DNA of 64,000 bases, taken from contig CAJUQH010000001.1 in the NCBI GenBank assembly GCA_910588095.1, forward strand, positions 248,001 to 312,000. The letters run 5' to 3'. The notes beneath the pieces were generated by a model. The model did no database searches. It worked only from the letters and a program-made list of their open reading frames with translations, and was not told the origin of the DNA. Every line of letters begins with the position of its first letter. The first letter of the stretch is position 1. The translations under genes and the position numbers were made by a program. Positions 25,269 to 34,090 of the stretch are shown one piece after another. This DNA comes from an uncultured Eggerthellaceae bacterium (GTDB taxonomy: Bacteria; Actinomycetota; Coriobacteriia; Coriobacteriales; Eggerthellaceae).

Positions 25269-28200
25269 ATGCGAGCACCTGCTGTTTCTCTCGTCCGTAA
25301 GCTGACGCTTGCTGCTGTCGTGGGCCTTTTGGCCTGCAGCCTTATGCCCTTGAGCTCCGCCTTCGCAGAAGGGGAGGGCGAAGCAGGGCCGGCAGCTGAT
25401 AGTCCCCAAGAAGTCAGCGCTGAACAGGTCGATGAAGGCTCGGGTGTAGCCCCGATGCTCGCATCGGGGCTGGTCGGCAGCCCGAGCAGCTTCGTGAGCG
25501 CTGACGTCGCCCTCGATGGCGAGCCGGTCATCGGTTCGTTCACCGTCGACGGATTGACCTTCGCGGTCACGGAAGGCTCCGATGTGGAGCTCGTTGGGGT
25601 CTCACCTGGCTGGCAGCAAGTCACGAACTCGCGAGAAGGCGATGGCTCGACCTTTGCCGTCCCTGAAACCGTGACCTACGAGAACATCGACTACACCCTC
25701 ACTTCCATAGCTTCCTACGCCTTCTACCTCTCGGGCGTGTCCGATGTCACGTTGCCTGCGAGCGTGTCTGATGTTGATGACCGCGCGTTTCGCTCGAGCG
25801 ACGTGGCAAGCGTCACCGTCGCTGAGGGCAACCCGACCTACTCCTCCTTCGACGGCGCCTTGTATGACGCCGAACACTTAAGCCTCTTGCTCATTCCCGA
25901 GGGCAAGCAGGGCGCTGTCCTCCTCCCCAAGACAGCGGAATCTGCCGCTCCGAGCGTGTTCTCGCATTGCCCGCTCGTGACGCAGGTCTCCGTGGAGGAG
26001 GGCAGTGCAGCATTCGCCTCGGAGAATGGTCTTCTATACGATGCCAGCCTGACGACGCTCCTTCGCGTCCCCGCTGGCGCCACTGACATCACCATCCGCG
26101 ATGGCTGCACGACCATAGCTGCCGGTGCGATGGAGGCCTGCGCGAGCCTGGCCACCATCGCGGCACCCGCATCCGTCATCTCCATCAGCCCGTACCTCTT
26201 CGAGCAAGAGCCCGAGACCATCATGGCCCCGGTCGCCGTCTATGCGATTACCGCAGATGATTCCATTGTAGAAGCCAAGCACGACCAGCTTTCTTCTACG
26301 ATTTCTCTGAATCTCTCGTCACAGACCCTGCCAAGGGTTGAGCCATCGGCGATTGCTGTTTCAGTGGCCGACAGTGATGCTGGGTCCCTTTGGGAAAGCA
26401 GAGGGGTTGCGGTTCGTGATATCAGCGAGGCACAAGAAGCGCCTTCGCTGAGTGCGGAAAGTTTGGGGCAAGCAGCTAGTTATGATGCGGCTTCCAATTT
26501 CACCTTGTACATCCACGCACCAACTGATATTTGGCGTCAATCGGTATCGGTAACCGGTGGTGACGGTGGTCCAGCACAGAAGCTACCTACACCTTATAAA
26601 CCCTCACTGATTCCTAATACGAGTAACCCTGGAATAGAAAATAGAGGAGTCTATTGGAACGAAGCTTGCACCACCCTGTATGTCTATGGGGAGGGGGCCG
26701 AGGGAAACGATCCGGGAAAAGCACTATTCTATAAGATAGGAACAAGCCCCGATTTGATGGGCGTGACCTCCCCTCCTCTTTTTACCGGTATAACTTCGCA
26801 GGGGGAGCGGGACTGTTATGTTGCAAAACAAGGTGGCGATGGCTGGAATTCTGGCCAATTGAGCAAGTATAAGAGAGTAGACGTTTATCTAAACTGGCCC
26901 AACAAAAAGTTTACCTATGAGTTAAACGGAGGAAGCTTCGATAATAGTTCCGCGAACCACCCGGAGACGGTGAATTATTCGACGTTCTGCTCTAACTCTG
27001 ACATGGTGTTATCGACGCCGAAAAACCCGGGGCATACCTTTGAAGGATGGGAAGTTTCAAGCAATGACGATACTGTCTATCTGGATACTGTCGACCTGAG
27101 CACTGCTGATTCAACAGGATCGGTGGTCAATGACGGCAGGCGACATAAATCGCTCACGCTGAACAAGACTTGCGCTTTGGTGAATCTGACCTTCGATGCG
27201 GGCTGGAGGGCCAAGTCCTGCACGGTGACCTTCAACCTCAACGGTGGCAGCGGCATCAAGCCCGCCAATAAGGTGGCCACCTATGGCGAGGTCATGCCAA
27301 ATCTTGGCGTTAGCTCCAACCCCGAAAAGACAAACTACACCTTCGGCGGCTGGTACGACACGCCTAATAGTTCTGGCGGCACCAAGTACTACAACGCTGA
27401 CGGCACCTCTGTCCATGAGTGGGACAAGGACACGACGAGCACCACCACCCTCTATGCGCGGTGGAGATGCATGGTGACCTTTGACAGGGGTCCTGCCAAC
27501 AACGGAACAGCGAGCAGGCTGGTGGACCAAGGGAGCACCGTGGGCAACATCACCTGCCCTACCCTGTCTGACTGGTCTTTCGAGGGCTATACCGATGATT
27601 TCGGCCAGTCCAGCTGGCTGTATGTCAATCGGAGCGGCGAGCAGGCCACGCGTACGGTCGATACGGATACGACCCTCTACGCCAACTGGGTGAGGGAGGT
27701 GACGCTGGACGTGAACGCCGAGGATGCCGCCGCGGGCAATCTGAGCAAGCTCAATGCTTGCATCGGGCGTCCCTTGGGGCAGGTTTGCATCCAGGTGTCG
27801 AGCAGTAATCAGGACTATCCCATACGCAGCCTTTTCACTCAAGGGCCCTCCAACGTCGAGAACTGGAAGCCCACGCGCACGGGCTACACCTTCCAAGGCT
27901 ATTACGATACCGATGCAGATACTGGCGGCACGTGCTATATCAGCGCAGATGGTACGAGCAAGTTGGTCACCAGCAGCATCCCGACTACCCTCTATGCCCG
28001 CTGGGTTCCCAAGTCCTGCACGGTGACCTTCGACCTAAACGGCAGCACTGATACCTTGAACAAGCCCACCGACGGCACGGCCATCTACGGCAAAGCCATG
28101 CCAACGCTGTCCACCACGGCCAATCCGACTCGCTCCGGCTTTCTCTTTAAAGGTTGGTACGATGAGCCAACCGGTGGCACTAAGTACTATGACACCAATC

Positions 28201-29753
28201 GCACCTCGGCTCGCAATTGGGACAAGGACACGACGAGCACCCAGACTCTCTACGCCCAATGGTTCATGGGCTCGGCAACGTTCCATGCCAACGCAGACGG
28301 TGAGACCGGCGGCGGCCTCTACTTCCACACCTACTATGATGGCCAGAGCCATCCGATCGAGAGCTTGCAAGGCGGTTCTTCCCATCAGGTCACATGGGCA
28401 GGCAGTACTTGCGTTTTCGATTCAGGCTCTGGGCAGGTAGGTGGCTCCTTCGCCGTTCACTATTACCCGGCGACCAATAGTCCGCTGTATTGGTTCGCGG
28501 CGAGGAGGACAGGCTACGTGCAGACGGCTTGGGAGGGCACGAGCCCGGACGGCAAGCAAACGATACTGATCGACACGAAGAACAGGGGGCCTATCAAAGA
28601 CGGCTGGACCTATACGGCGAAATGGGTGGCGAAGTCCTATGATGTGTCCTTTAATGCATGCGGGGGCACTATCCAGGGCGCGGCCTCATGGTCTCCGAGC
28701 CCGAAGATCGCCTATGAATCTGATGCTTGGAAGTCGGTCAGCGTGCCGCAAAGGACAGGTCATGCCTTTCTGGGATGGTTCACTGCGCCAGAGGGTGGCA
28801 CGCAGGTCTACGATGCTAACGGGAATGCTATGGCGAATACGGCCTACTGGGATAGCGCCAGCCGCTGGTGCTACGACACGGATGAGAAAGTGACTCTCTA
28901 CGCCCAATGGTTCATGGGCTCGGCAACGTTCCATGCCAACGCAGACGGTGAGACCGGTGGCGGCCTCTACTTCTATACATATTACGATAAAGGGCTTCAT
29001 CCTATCGAAGGCTTGCAGGACGTCTCTTCCCATGCGGTCACATGGCCGGACAGCAATCGCACTACCATATTCGGCTCAAAGCCCGAGGGCGCTGGCGGCC
29101 CCTTCGCAGTTCATTATTTCCCGAATGCCGATAGCCCGCTTTGCTTGTTCGTGGCGAAGAGGACAGGCTACGTGCAGACGGCTTGGGAAGGCGTGAGCCC
29201 AGACGGCGAGCAGGTTACGATCGACAAGGAGAGAGGGCTCATCCGGGATGGCTGGACCTATACGGCGAAGTGGACGCCGGTGCTTTCCGCTGACGTGCCC
29301 ATAGCTGTGACGGCTGAGGTGGACCTGCTCGGCATCGAGGACCAGGTGCCGGCATCGGGCTACATCGAGTCGAGGTGCGGTGCCCCGCTTGCGGTTAAGC
29401 AGGTGAGCTTCACGGCCCTTGCGGGGGCAGCCGAGCTGTTCGGCGAGGCCAACACGGCAAGCGTGTCGCTGCAGGCCCTCGCCCTCGAAGGCGATGCCAG
29501 CTGGGATGCGAGCGCGCCCACCTTCTCGTTCCCGCTGAGCGCCAGCGCCGCCGAGGCCGACCCTTCCAAGCTTGCGGCTTTCCGCATGGGCGCCTACGAG
29601 GAGCGCATACCCATAAGCTATCGCTTCGCCATGCCTGAAGACGTGCTGGCTGCCATCGATCCGGCTCGCTTCGAGGGCACCACCACGCCAGTGTGCTCAG
29701 TGGCGTACACCGTGGCGCTGGCGCAACCAACATCCGATTTTCAGGAGAGCTAA
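25269..29753 (+). CDS. Giant surface protein: BspA-like leucine-rich repeats plus InlB-type B repeats
   Basis: A 1494-residue secreted protein. A signal peptide (about 1-34, cleaved after AFA) is followed by an acidic linker, a BspA/LRR_5-like region (about 130-320; FYLSGVSDVTLPASV, MEACASLATIAAPASV) and at least six InlB/flg_new-type modules (about 550-1370) with the pattern VTFDLNGG...FxGWYD...TLYAxW. The end is a non-repeat domain with no sorting motif or membrane helix, so it is probably released or held by non-covalent contacts. The role is probably adhesion. The start ATG 25269 follows AAGGAG. An in-frame 216-codon duplication is present near the C-terminus. Confidence 0.85.
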   Translation: MRAPAVSLVRKLTLAAVVGLLACSLMPLSSAFAEGEGEAGPAADSPQEVSAEQVDEGSGVAPMLASGLVGSPSSFVSADVALDGEPVIGSFTVDGLTFAVTEGSDVELVGVSPGWQQVTNSREGDGSTFAVPETVTYENIDYTLTSIASYAFYLSGVSDVTLPASVSDVDDRAFRSSDVASVTVAEGNPTYSSFDGALYDAEHLSLLLIPEGKQGAVLLPKTAESAAPSVFSHCPLVTQVSVEEGSAAFASENGLLYDASLTTLLRVPAGATDITIRDGCTTIAAGAMEACASLATIAAPASVISISPYLFEQEPETIMAPVAVYAITADDSIVEAKHDQLSSTISLNLSSQTLPRVEPSAIAVSVADSDAGSLWESRGVAVRDISEAQEAPSLSAESLGQAASYDAASNFTLYIHAPTDIWRQSVSVTGGDGGPAQKLPTPYKPSLIPNTSNPGIENRGVYWNEACTTLYVYGEGAEGNDPGKALFYKIGTSPDLMGVTSPPLFTGITSQGERDCYVAKQGGDGWNSGQLSKYKRVDVYLNWPNKKFTYELNGGSFDNSSANHPETVNYSTFCSNSDMVLSTPKNPGHTFEGWEVSSNDDTVYLDTVDLSTADSTGSVVNDGRRHKSLTLNKTCALVNLTFDAGWRAKSCTVTFNLNGGSGIKPANKVATYGEVMPNLGVSSNPEKTNYTFGGWYDTPNSSGGTKYYNADGTSVHEWDKDTTSTTTLYARWRCMVTFDRGPANNGTASRLVDQGSTVGNITCPTLSDWSFEGYTDDFGQSSWLYVNRSGEQATRTVDTDTTLYANWVREVTLDVNAEDAAAGNLSKLNACIGRPLGQVCIQVSSSNQDYPIRSLFTQGPSNVENWKPTRTGYTFQGYYDTDADTGGTCYISADGTSKLVTSSIPTTLYARWVPKSCTVTFDLNGSTDTLNKPTDGTAIYGKAMPTLSTTANPTRSGFLFKGWYDEPTGGTKYYDTNRTSARNWDKDTTSTQTLYAQWFMGSATFHANADGETGGGLYFHTYYDGQSHPIESLQGGSSHQVTWAGSTCVFDSGSGQVGGSFAVHYYPATNSPLYWFAARRTGYVQTAWEGTSPDGKQTILIDTKNRGPIKDGWTYTAKWVAKSYDVSFNACGGTIQGAASWSPSPKIAYESDAWKSVSVPQRTGHAFLGWFTAPEGGTQVYDANGNAMANTAYWDSASRWCYDTDEKVTLYAQWFMGSATFHANADGETGGGLYFYTYYDKGLHPIEGLQDVSSHAVTWPDSNRTTIFGSKPEGAGGPFAVHYFPNADSPLCLFVAKRTGYVQTAWEGVSPDGEQVTIDKERGLIRDGWTYTAKWTPVLSADVPIAVTAEVDLLGIEDQVPASGYIESRCGAPLAVKQVSFTALAGAAELFGEANTASVSLQALALEGDASWDASAPTFSFPLSASAAEADPSKLAAFRMGAYEERIPISYRFAMPEDVLAAIDPARFEGTTTPVCSVAYTVALAQPTSDFQES
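28245..28325 (+). repeat. First copy of an 81-base near-identical direct repeat
   Basis: An 81-base stretch (ACTCTCTACGCCCAATGG...) differing by one base from 28893-28973. The copies are 648 bases (216 codons) apart, so recombination between them would keep the frame and delete one module. Confidence 0.85.
28893..28973 (+). repeat. Second copy of the 81-base direct repeat
   Basis: Matches 28245-28325 with one C-to-T difference. Weaker similarity continues downstream in both copies (AGGACAGGCTACGTGCAGAC), so a whole module was duplicated. Confidence 0.85.
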
Positions 29754-29773
29754 GGCAGCGAAGAACGTACGAA

Positions 29774-29815
29774 GCGCCCGAGGTAGGTGATGACTCACCG
29801 TTCGGGCGCTCTCAT
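29774..29815 (+). terminator. Hairpin terminator after the giant surface-protein gene
   Basis: AGCGCCCGA (29774-29782) pairs with TCGGGCGCT (29803-29811). The loop contains a second small stem, GGTGA-tgac-TCACC. A modest pyrimidine tail follows. It lies between convergent genes. Confidence 0.65.
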
Positions 29816-29837
29816 ACTATGGATAGTAAAAGGCACG

Positions 29838-30287
29838 CTACTTGATGTCGAGCATATCAGCATGACGCGTTATGAAGATGAGGCGTTCGATTCCTTTAAC
29901 GCGCCCATTGCAACACGCATGTAGTTCGCGTTCGATAGCGGCATCGGGCACCTGCCTCATCCTTCTGGAATCGAAGACGATATAGGGGCTCTGATGCGCG
30001 GCCTTTCGCACATTTCGTTCGACAGCTTTTATATTGGCTCCATTTGGCGCTTTAAGCTCCCATAAGAAACCGTCAATGAGCACGTCTGGGGACGATGTGA
30101 AGTCGCGTTCATCTTTGCGTGCGAATCTTACGCTCTTGCCTGCCGCAACGAGGGCCTGAGCCGTTTTTGTCCCATGCGGCCAAACGTTGGCCCCGCTCTC
30201 TATTTCAATATGTGGAGCGAGTTTGGGAGTCTTTGCGGCTCTTTCTGGATTTCGTGGTTGGTTAGAGTATCGAGCTCGTCTTGTCAT
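29838..30287 (-). CDS. CdiA C-terminal-like (PD-(D/E)xK) nuclease domain protein
   Basis: A 149-residue protein matching the tRNA-nuclease domain found at the C-terminus of contact-dependent inhibition toxins. After a basic N-terminus come SSPDVLIDGFLWELKAPNG with D68, E77 and K79 as the likely nuclease core, then an IKAVERNVRKAAHQSPYIVFD helix-strand unit. Unlike a CDI toxin it has no delivery domain. Similar stand-alone copies occur in mobile elements. No immunity gene is obvious next to it unless 30342-30973 serves. The start codon, ATG 30287, overlaps an inverted repeat. No strong ribosome site is seen. Nuclease activity is inferred from the motif only. Confidence 0.65.
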   Translation of the reverse strand: MTRRARYSNQPRNPERAAKTPKLAPHIEIESGANVWPHGTKTAQALVAAGKSVRFARKDERDFTSSPDVLIDGFLWELKAPNGANIKAVERNVRKAAHQSPYIVFDSRRMRQVPDAAIERELHACCNGRVKGIERLIFITRHADMLDIK

Positions 30288-30315
30288 TGTAAATAGTAAC
30301 GTGACAGATTACAAT
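30286..30315. promoter_or_regulatory. Inverted repeat between the nuclease gene and higBA
   Basis: ATTGTAA (30286-30292) and TTACAAT (30309-30315) form a perfect 7-base inverted repeat. TACAAT at 30310-30315 is a likely -10 element for the toxin-antitoxin operon, so a bound antitoxin could repress it. One arm overlaps the nuclease start codon. Confidence 0.5.
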
Positions 30316-30341
30316 AGAAGCAAGAAACTGAAGGGCGCGCC

Positions 30342-30623
30342 ATGATAAAGACATTTCGAGACAAGCATACCGAGGAGCTGTTCTGCGATGGCTGCTCTCG
30401 GAAAGTGCCGCCTGAGCTGGTCGCAAGAGCCCTAAGGAAGCTGGATATGGTGGACAATGCCTATCTGCTGAGTGACCTTCGCGTGCCTCCCAGCAATCGT
30501 TTGCATGGGCTTTCTGGCAATCGGGCGGGTCAGCATTCGATTTCGATCAACGGCCAATGGCGCATCTGCTTCCGGTTCGAGGAGCACGATGCCTTCGATG
30601 TTGAGATATGCGACTACCACTAA
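30342..30623 (+). CDS. higB: HigB-type toxin (RelE/ParE superfamily)
   Basis: A 93-residue mRNA-interferase-type toxin. The pattern IKTFRDKHTEELF, LRVPPSNRLHGLSGNRAGQHSISINGQWRICFRF and a final VEICDYH is characteristic of HigB (plasmid maintenance killer) proteins, which cut mRNA on the ribosome. The toxin-first gene order, with the antitoxin directly downstream, is also typical of higBA. Start ATG 30342. Confidence 0.9.
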   Translation: MIKTFRDKHTEELFCDGCSRKVPPELVARALRKLDMVDNAYLLSDLRVPPSNRLHGLSGNRAGQHSISINGQWRICFRFEEHDAFDVEICDYH

Positions 30624-30631
30624 GCGAGGTC

Positions 30632-30973
30632 ATGATGGGAAGCAAGAGCACAGAAGTGAAGGATATGCTGCTAGTCGCGCGCAAGCCCACCCATCCGGGT
30701 GAGATGCTGGCCGAGGAGTTCCTGCCGGACTTCGGCTTGTCGGTGGCTCAGCTGGCGGCACGTTTGGGTGTGTCGCGCCAAAGCGTCAACGAGCTTGTGC
30801 GGGCGCGGCGGGCAGTCAGCCCCGAAATGGCGCTTAGGTTGGCGCGCGTGTTCGGCACGACGCCGCACTACTGGTTGAATATGCAGCGCAACATAGACCT
30901 ATGGGATTCCCTCGACTTGCATGCCGAGGAGATAGGGGCGCTCGAACCCATCCCGATGGCTGCGGTAGGGTAG
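30632..30973 (+). CDS. higA: HigA-type antitoxin (Xre-family HTH)
   Basis: A 113-residue DNA-binding antitoxin: RKPTHPGEMLAEEFLPDFGLSVAQLAARLGVSRQSVNELV, then TTPHYWLNMQRNIDLW, as in HigA/VapI proteins. It would bind HigB and repress the operon, probably through the inverted repeat at 30286-30315. ATG 30632 follows GCGAGG; ATG 30635 is an equal alternative, and an in-frame ATG at 30608 lies inside higB. The gap to higB is eight bases. Confidence 0.9.
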   Translation: MMGSKSTEVKDMLLVARKPTHPGEMLAEEFLPDFGLSVAQLAARLGVSRQSVNELVRARRAVSPEMALRLARVFGTTPHYWLNMQRNIDLWDSLDLHAEEIGALEPIPMAAVG

Positions 30974-31047
30974 GCGCGTCGCGCACGGCCCTTGTGCGGC
31001 TTGTGGGGCGAGGTTGCAGTGGTTCGGCTATCGGCCGCTTGAAACCC

Positions 31048-31509
31048 CTACGCAGTGCGCAGCTTCTTCAGCAGCGCCCAAGCCTTCTGCTTCTGGTCGG
31101 CATCGGCCAGCATGGCCTCGAAGCTGCGGAAGGCGGCCACGGTGCGGCCCTTCACGCGCGTTGCGGCATCCAGCGGCAGCTCGCAGCGGTAGGCTTGCCC
31201 GAACAGCCCAGCGGCGCCTTCGTCGAGCACTGCGACTGCCAGGGGGTCCAGCCCCTCGGTGATGGCGCCAACCTCCTCGGGCCCTAGCTGCACCTCGTTG
31301 GCGGCTGGCACGAGCCACGCGCATGCGCCCGCGTTGAAGCCGAGCTGTCGCGCCGAGCCCCCGACGGCGGCACGCGCCGCTTCCGACGGGGCCGCAGTCG
31401 CCACCGCCAGCAGCGTCGCCTCCGGCGTCCCCTGCACGAAATCGCCGTAAGCGGCCAGCACGCTTTCCGCGTTCACCTCGTACATGTTACTGTTCGCGGA
31501 TTCGTTCAC
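31048..31509 (-). CDS. Hypothetical protein, Ala-rich
   Basis: A 153-residue soluble protein of unknown family. It has an Ala-rich body with the block GFNAGACAWLVPAANEVQLGPEEVGAITEGLDPLAVAVLDEG and a basic C-terminal helix (KQKAWALLKKL). GTG 31509 is supported by AAGGA five bases upstream. It is transcribed divergently from the nikR-hypE group, so a link with nickel or hydrogenase metabolism is possible but not shown. Confidence 0.6.
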   Translation of the reverse strand: MNESANSNMYEVNAESVLAAYGDFVQGTPEATLLAVATAAPSEAARAAVGGSARQLGFNAGACAWLVPAANEVQLGPEEVGAITEGLDPLAVAVLDEGAAGLFGQAYRCELPLDAATRVKGRTVAAFRSFEAMLADADQKQKAWALLKKLRTA

Positions 31510-31597
31510 ACCGTTCCTTGCATTCAGCGTCGTTCCCGTTTAAAAAAGAGGATAGCAAATTATCCAGCATGCCCGCGAGTTTTCAGGGAGGCCCGAA

Positions 31598-31852
31598 ATG
31601 TGCACCAACGGAGTAAACACCGGCCAGCTCGAGCTTATGATAGAGCAGGTCGACGACCATATTAAGCTCGAGCGCCGCTGGGCCCACAACCTGGCCCACA
31701 CCGCCGAGGACGCCGGCTTCGCCACGGTGGGCGCCAAGCTCCACGCGGCCCAGACGCTGCTCGACGACGTGCGTGCCCTGCTCGACGAGGCGAAGGACGC
31801 CATCGAGGATGACGCCGCCGACGCGCCGGGCGTCACCGTGAACCTGGTCTAG
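31598..31852 (+). CDS. Small helical protein upstream of nikR
   Basis: An 84-residue mostly alpha-helical protein with a His-containing helix (HIKLERRWAHNLAHTAEDAG). I do not recognise the family. GGGAGG precedes ATG 31598, and nikR begins 15 bases after its stop, so the two are probably co-transcribed. This context suggests a role in nickel handling or hydrogenase maturation; that is inference only. Confidence 0.65.
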   Translation: MCTNGVNTGQLELMIEQVDDHIKLERRWAHNLAHTAEDAGFATVGAKLHAAQTLLDDVRALLDEAKDAIEDDAADAPGVTVNLV

Positions 31853-31867
31853 CCGCAGCGGCGCATC

Positions 31868-32290
31868 ATGGCGAACGACCTCATGCGGTTCTCGGTGGCC
31901 ATGCCCGAGGACTTGCTCATGCGCTTCGACCGGCTGGTGGCGCGGCGCGGCCTAGCCAAGAACCGCAGCGAAGTGGTGCGCGACCTGGTGCGCGACGCCC
32001 TCATCGAAGACGAATGCTCCATGCCCGGCACCGTGGTCATGGGCACGCTCACCATCGTCTACGACCACCACGCCAGCGACCTGCAGGAGAAGCTGCACAC
32101 CATTCAGCACGACTACTTCCAGAACATCGTGTCCAGCATGCACGTGCACGTCGACTCGCATATGTGCCTCGAGGTCATCGTGCTGCAGGGCGAAACGGGC
32201 CTCGTGCAGGACGTCTCGAACCTCATCTTGGGCACCAAGGGCGTGCAGAACGGCCACCTGGTGCTCACCACCACCGGCACCACTATATAA
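31868..32290 (+). CDS. nikR: Nickel-responsive transcription regulator NikR
   Basis: A 140-residue regulator. An N-terminal ribbon-helix-helix (MRFSVAMPEDLLMRFDRLVARRG) binds DNA. The C-terminal ACT-like domain binds nickel through H81 (QHD), H92 and H94 (MHVHVD) and C100 (HMCLEV), with the same spacing as the four ligands of E. coli NikR. With nickel it represses uptake or nickel-enzyme genes. hypE follows 64 bases later, which fits a nickel-hydrogenase context. Confidence 0.95.
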   Translation: MANDLMRFSVAMPEDLLMRFDRLVARRGLAKNRSEVVRDLVRDALIEDECSMPGTVVMGTLTIVYDHHASDLQEKLHTIQHDYFQNIVSSMHVHVDSHMCLEVIVLQGETGLVQDVSNLILGTKGVQNGHLVLTTTGTTI

Positions 32291-32354
32291 AGGTACGCAC
32301 GAAGGCTTCGCGGCGGCAAGGACGACCCGCGGGCAGCCGAAGTTGGAGGGATCA

Positions 32355-33383
32355 ATGCCACAGAACGACACCGTCATGCTCGGCCACGGCAGCGGCGGCT
32401 CCATGATGAAGCGCATCATCGACGAGGTGTTCCTGGCCGCCTATGGTTCTGACGAGCTGCTGCGCGGCGACGACGCTGCGGTGCTGCCCGCCCCGACGGC
32501 AGGGGAGCGCCTGGCGTTCTCCACCGACAGCTTCGTGGTCACGCCGCACTTCTTCCCCGGCGGTGACATCGGCCGGCTGGCCATATGCGGCACGGTGAAC
32601 GATGTGGCCACTTCGGGCGCGCGGCCGCTCTACCTCAGCTGCGGCTTCGTGCTGGAGGAGGGCTTCCCCCTGGACGACCTGCGCCGCATCTGCGCTTCGA
32701 TGGCCGAATGCGCGGCGGAGGCAGGGGTGAAGCTGGTCACGGGCGATACGAAGGTGGTCAATCGCGGCCATGGCGACGGCATCTACATCAACACGAGCGG
32801 CATCGGCGTGGTGCCGGCTGGCGTCGAGCTGGGGGGCGCCCAGTGCCGCCCTGGCGATGCCGTGCTGGTCACCGGCACGCTGGGCGACCACGGCATAACC
32901 ATCATGAGCTGCCGCGAGGGGCTGGGCTTCTCGGCCGCCATCGAAAGCGATGCCGCGCCGTTGAACCATCTCATAGCCGATGTGCTGGCGGCCGCGCCCG
33001 GCACCCGGTGCTTCCGCGACCCCACCCGCGGCGGCCTGGCCTCCACGCTGAACGAGCTGGCCGACCAGGCTCAGGCTGACATTATGGTGGACGAGGAAGC
33101 CGTGCCCGTGAAGGATGCCGTGCGCGGCGCGTGCGACATGCTGGGCTACGATGTTTTGCAGGTGGCCAACGAGGGCAAGATGGTGTGCGTGGTGGCGGCC
33201 GACCAAGCCGAGGCGGCGCTCGCGGCCATGCGCGCGAACCTGTACGGGCGCGATGCGGCCATCATCGGCCAAGTGGCCGAGGCCGACTTGGCGCGCGGCC
33301 CCAAGGTGCTGCTGCGCACGGCGTTCGGCTCCACACGCATCCTGGACATGCTCGTAGGCGAGCAGCTTCCGCGCATCTGCTAA
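32355..33383 (+). CDS. hypE: Hydrogenase maturation protein HypE (carbamoyl dehydratase)
   Basis: A 342-residue protein of the AIR-synthase fold that converts the carbamoyl group received from HypF into the cyanide ligand of [NiFe]-hydrogenase. The N-terminus GHGSGGSMMKRIIDEVF, GDDAAVL, TRGGLASTLNELA and the invariant C-terminal PRIC with the modified cysteine as last residue (C342) are all present. ATG 32355 follows GGAGGG; a TTG four codons earlier is rejected. The other hyp genes and the hydrogenase are outside this window. Confidence 0.95.
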   Translation: MPQNDTVMLGHGSGGSMMKRIIDEVFLAAYGSDELLRGDDAAVLPAPTAGERLAFSTDSFVVTPHFFPGGDIGRLAICGTVNDVATSGARPLYLSCGFVLEEGFPLDDLRRICASMAECAAEAGVKLVTGDTKVVNRGHGDGIYINTSGIGVVPAGVELGGAQCRPGDAVLVTGTLGDHGITIMSCREGLGFSAAIESDAAPLNHLIADVLAAAPGTRCFRDPTRGGLASTLNELADQAQADIMVDEEAVPVKDAVRGACDMLGYDVLQVANEGKMVCVVAADQAEAALAAMRANLYGRDAAIIGQVAEADLARGPKVLLRTAFGSTRILDMLVGEQLPRIC

Positions 33384-33466
33384 GCGTCTGAACAGGTGTT
33401 TTGTGGCATGTGCCCGTGGGGCGCGGCATGTTGCCGTACCGTCATCTAAAAAAAGCCTATTCCCGC

Positions 33467-33494
33467 TTGCAACAGGGGGAAATCATGGTATCTT
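33467..33494 (+). promoter_or_regulatory. Candidate promoter of the ferredoxin gene
   Basis: TTGCAA (33467-33472), a 16-base spacer and TATCTT (33489-33494) with a TGn extended -10. The 76-base leader ends at ATG 33570 behind GGAGAGGAG. Confidence 0.55.
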
Positions 33495-33569
33495 CTCGCT
33501 GAAACGTATTGAGGGGGCGGCCTACTAAGCTCCTTCGACGAGAGGAAGCTTTCCGGAGAGGAGTAACTC

Positions 33570-33758
33570 ATGCCACATCCCGTTATCGAAGCTGACGAGT
33601 GCATCGGCTGCGGCATTTGCGTTGACGCGTGCCCCCAGGAGGTGCTCGAGGTGGTCAACGGCGTTGCCGAGGCCGTCAACGAGGAAGCCTGCATCGCCTG
33701 CGGCGATTGCGTTGAGGAGTGCCCCATGGGCGCCATTCCGGAGGTCGTCGAGGACTAA
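33570..33758 (+). CDS. 2[4Fe-4S] ferredoxin
   Basis: A 62-residue clostridial-type ferredoxin. Two CxxCxxCxxxCP motifs are complete: C11, C14, C17, C21 and C41, C44, C47, C51. It is a small soluble low-potential electron carrier for anaerobic metabolism. It is monocistronic, with its own promoter and a strong terminator. The strong ribosome site GGAGAGGAG suggests high expression. Confidence 0.95.
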   Translation: MPHPVIEADECIGCGICVDACPQEVLEVVNGVAEAVNEEACIACGDCVEECPMGAIPEVVED

Positions 33759-33822
33759 GCGCCTCGGCCGCTCAAGCGGGCCGCGCGGCTTTGCCGCTGG
33801 CCTGCACCATAGATGAACAAGG

Positions 33823-33849
33823 AGCGCTGCCGCAAGGCGGCGCTTTTCT
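33823..33849 (+). terminator. Rho-independent terminator of the ferredoxin gene
   Basis: AGCGCTGCC-gcaa-GGCGGCGCT followed by TTTCTT. The stem has nine pairs including one T-G wobble. Confidence 0.85.
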
Positions 33850-34054
33850 TGTGCCCGGATCCCTTTTTGCGACGCTTCCGCCTATATGACGCCCCGCGAT
33901 TATATTAGAGAGAAATTGGGGCGAGAAGCCTGGCTTGCCCTCCCTTGCGGCGCCTGCGCGCGCCACGTATCGCGGCGTCAACGGATTGCTTGGCCTGCCG
34001 TAACAGCGCCCCGCTGCTGATCTTCTGTGGAGGAAATGTGGGTATAGTGGCGGC

Positions 34055-34073
34055 TAGTGAACTGATTTCACTA
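34055..34073. promoter_or_regulatory. Perfect inverted repeat upstream of the dnaK promoter
   Basis: TAGTGAA-ctgat-TTCACTA, 17 bases upstream of the dnaK -35 box. It does not match CIRCE or the HAIR consensus. It is a candidate operator or activator site of unknown owner. The rest of the 428-base gap 33759-34186 contains the ferredoxin terminator and no gene. Confidence 0.55.
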
Positions 34074-34090
34074 ATAGCTTCTAAGGAAAC

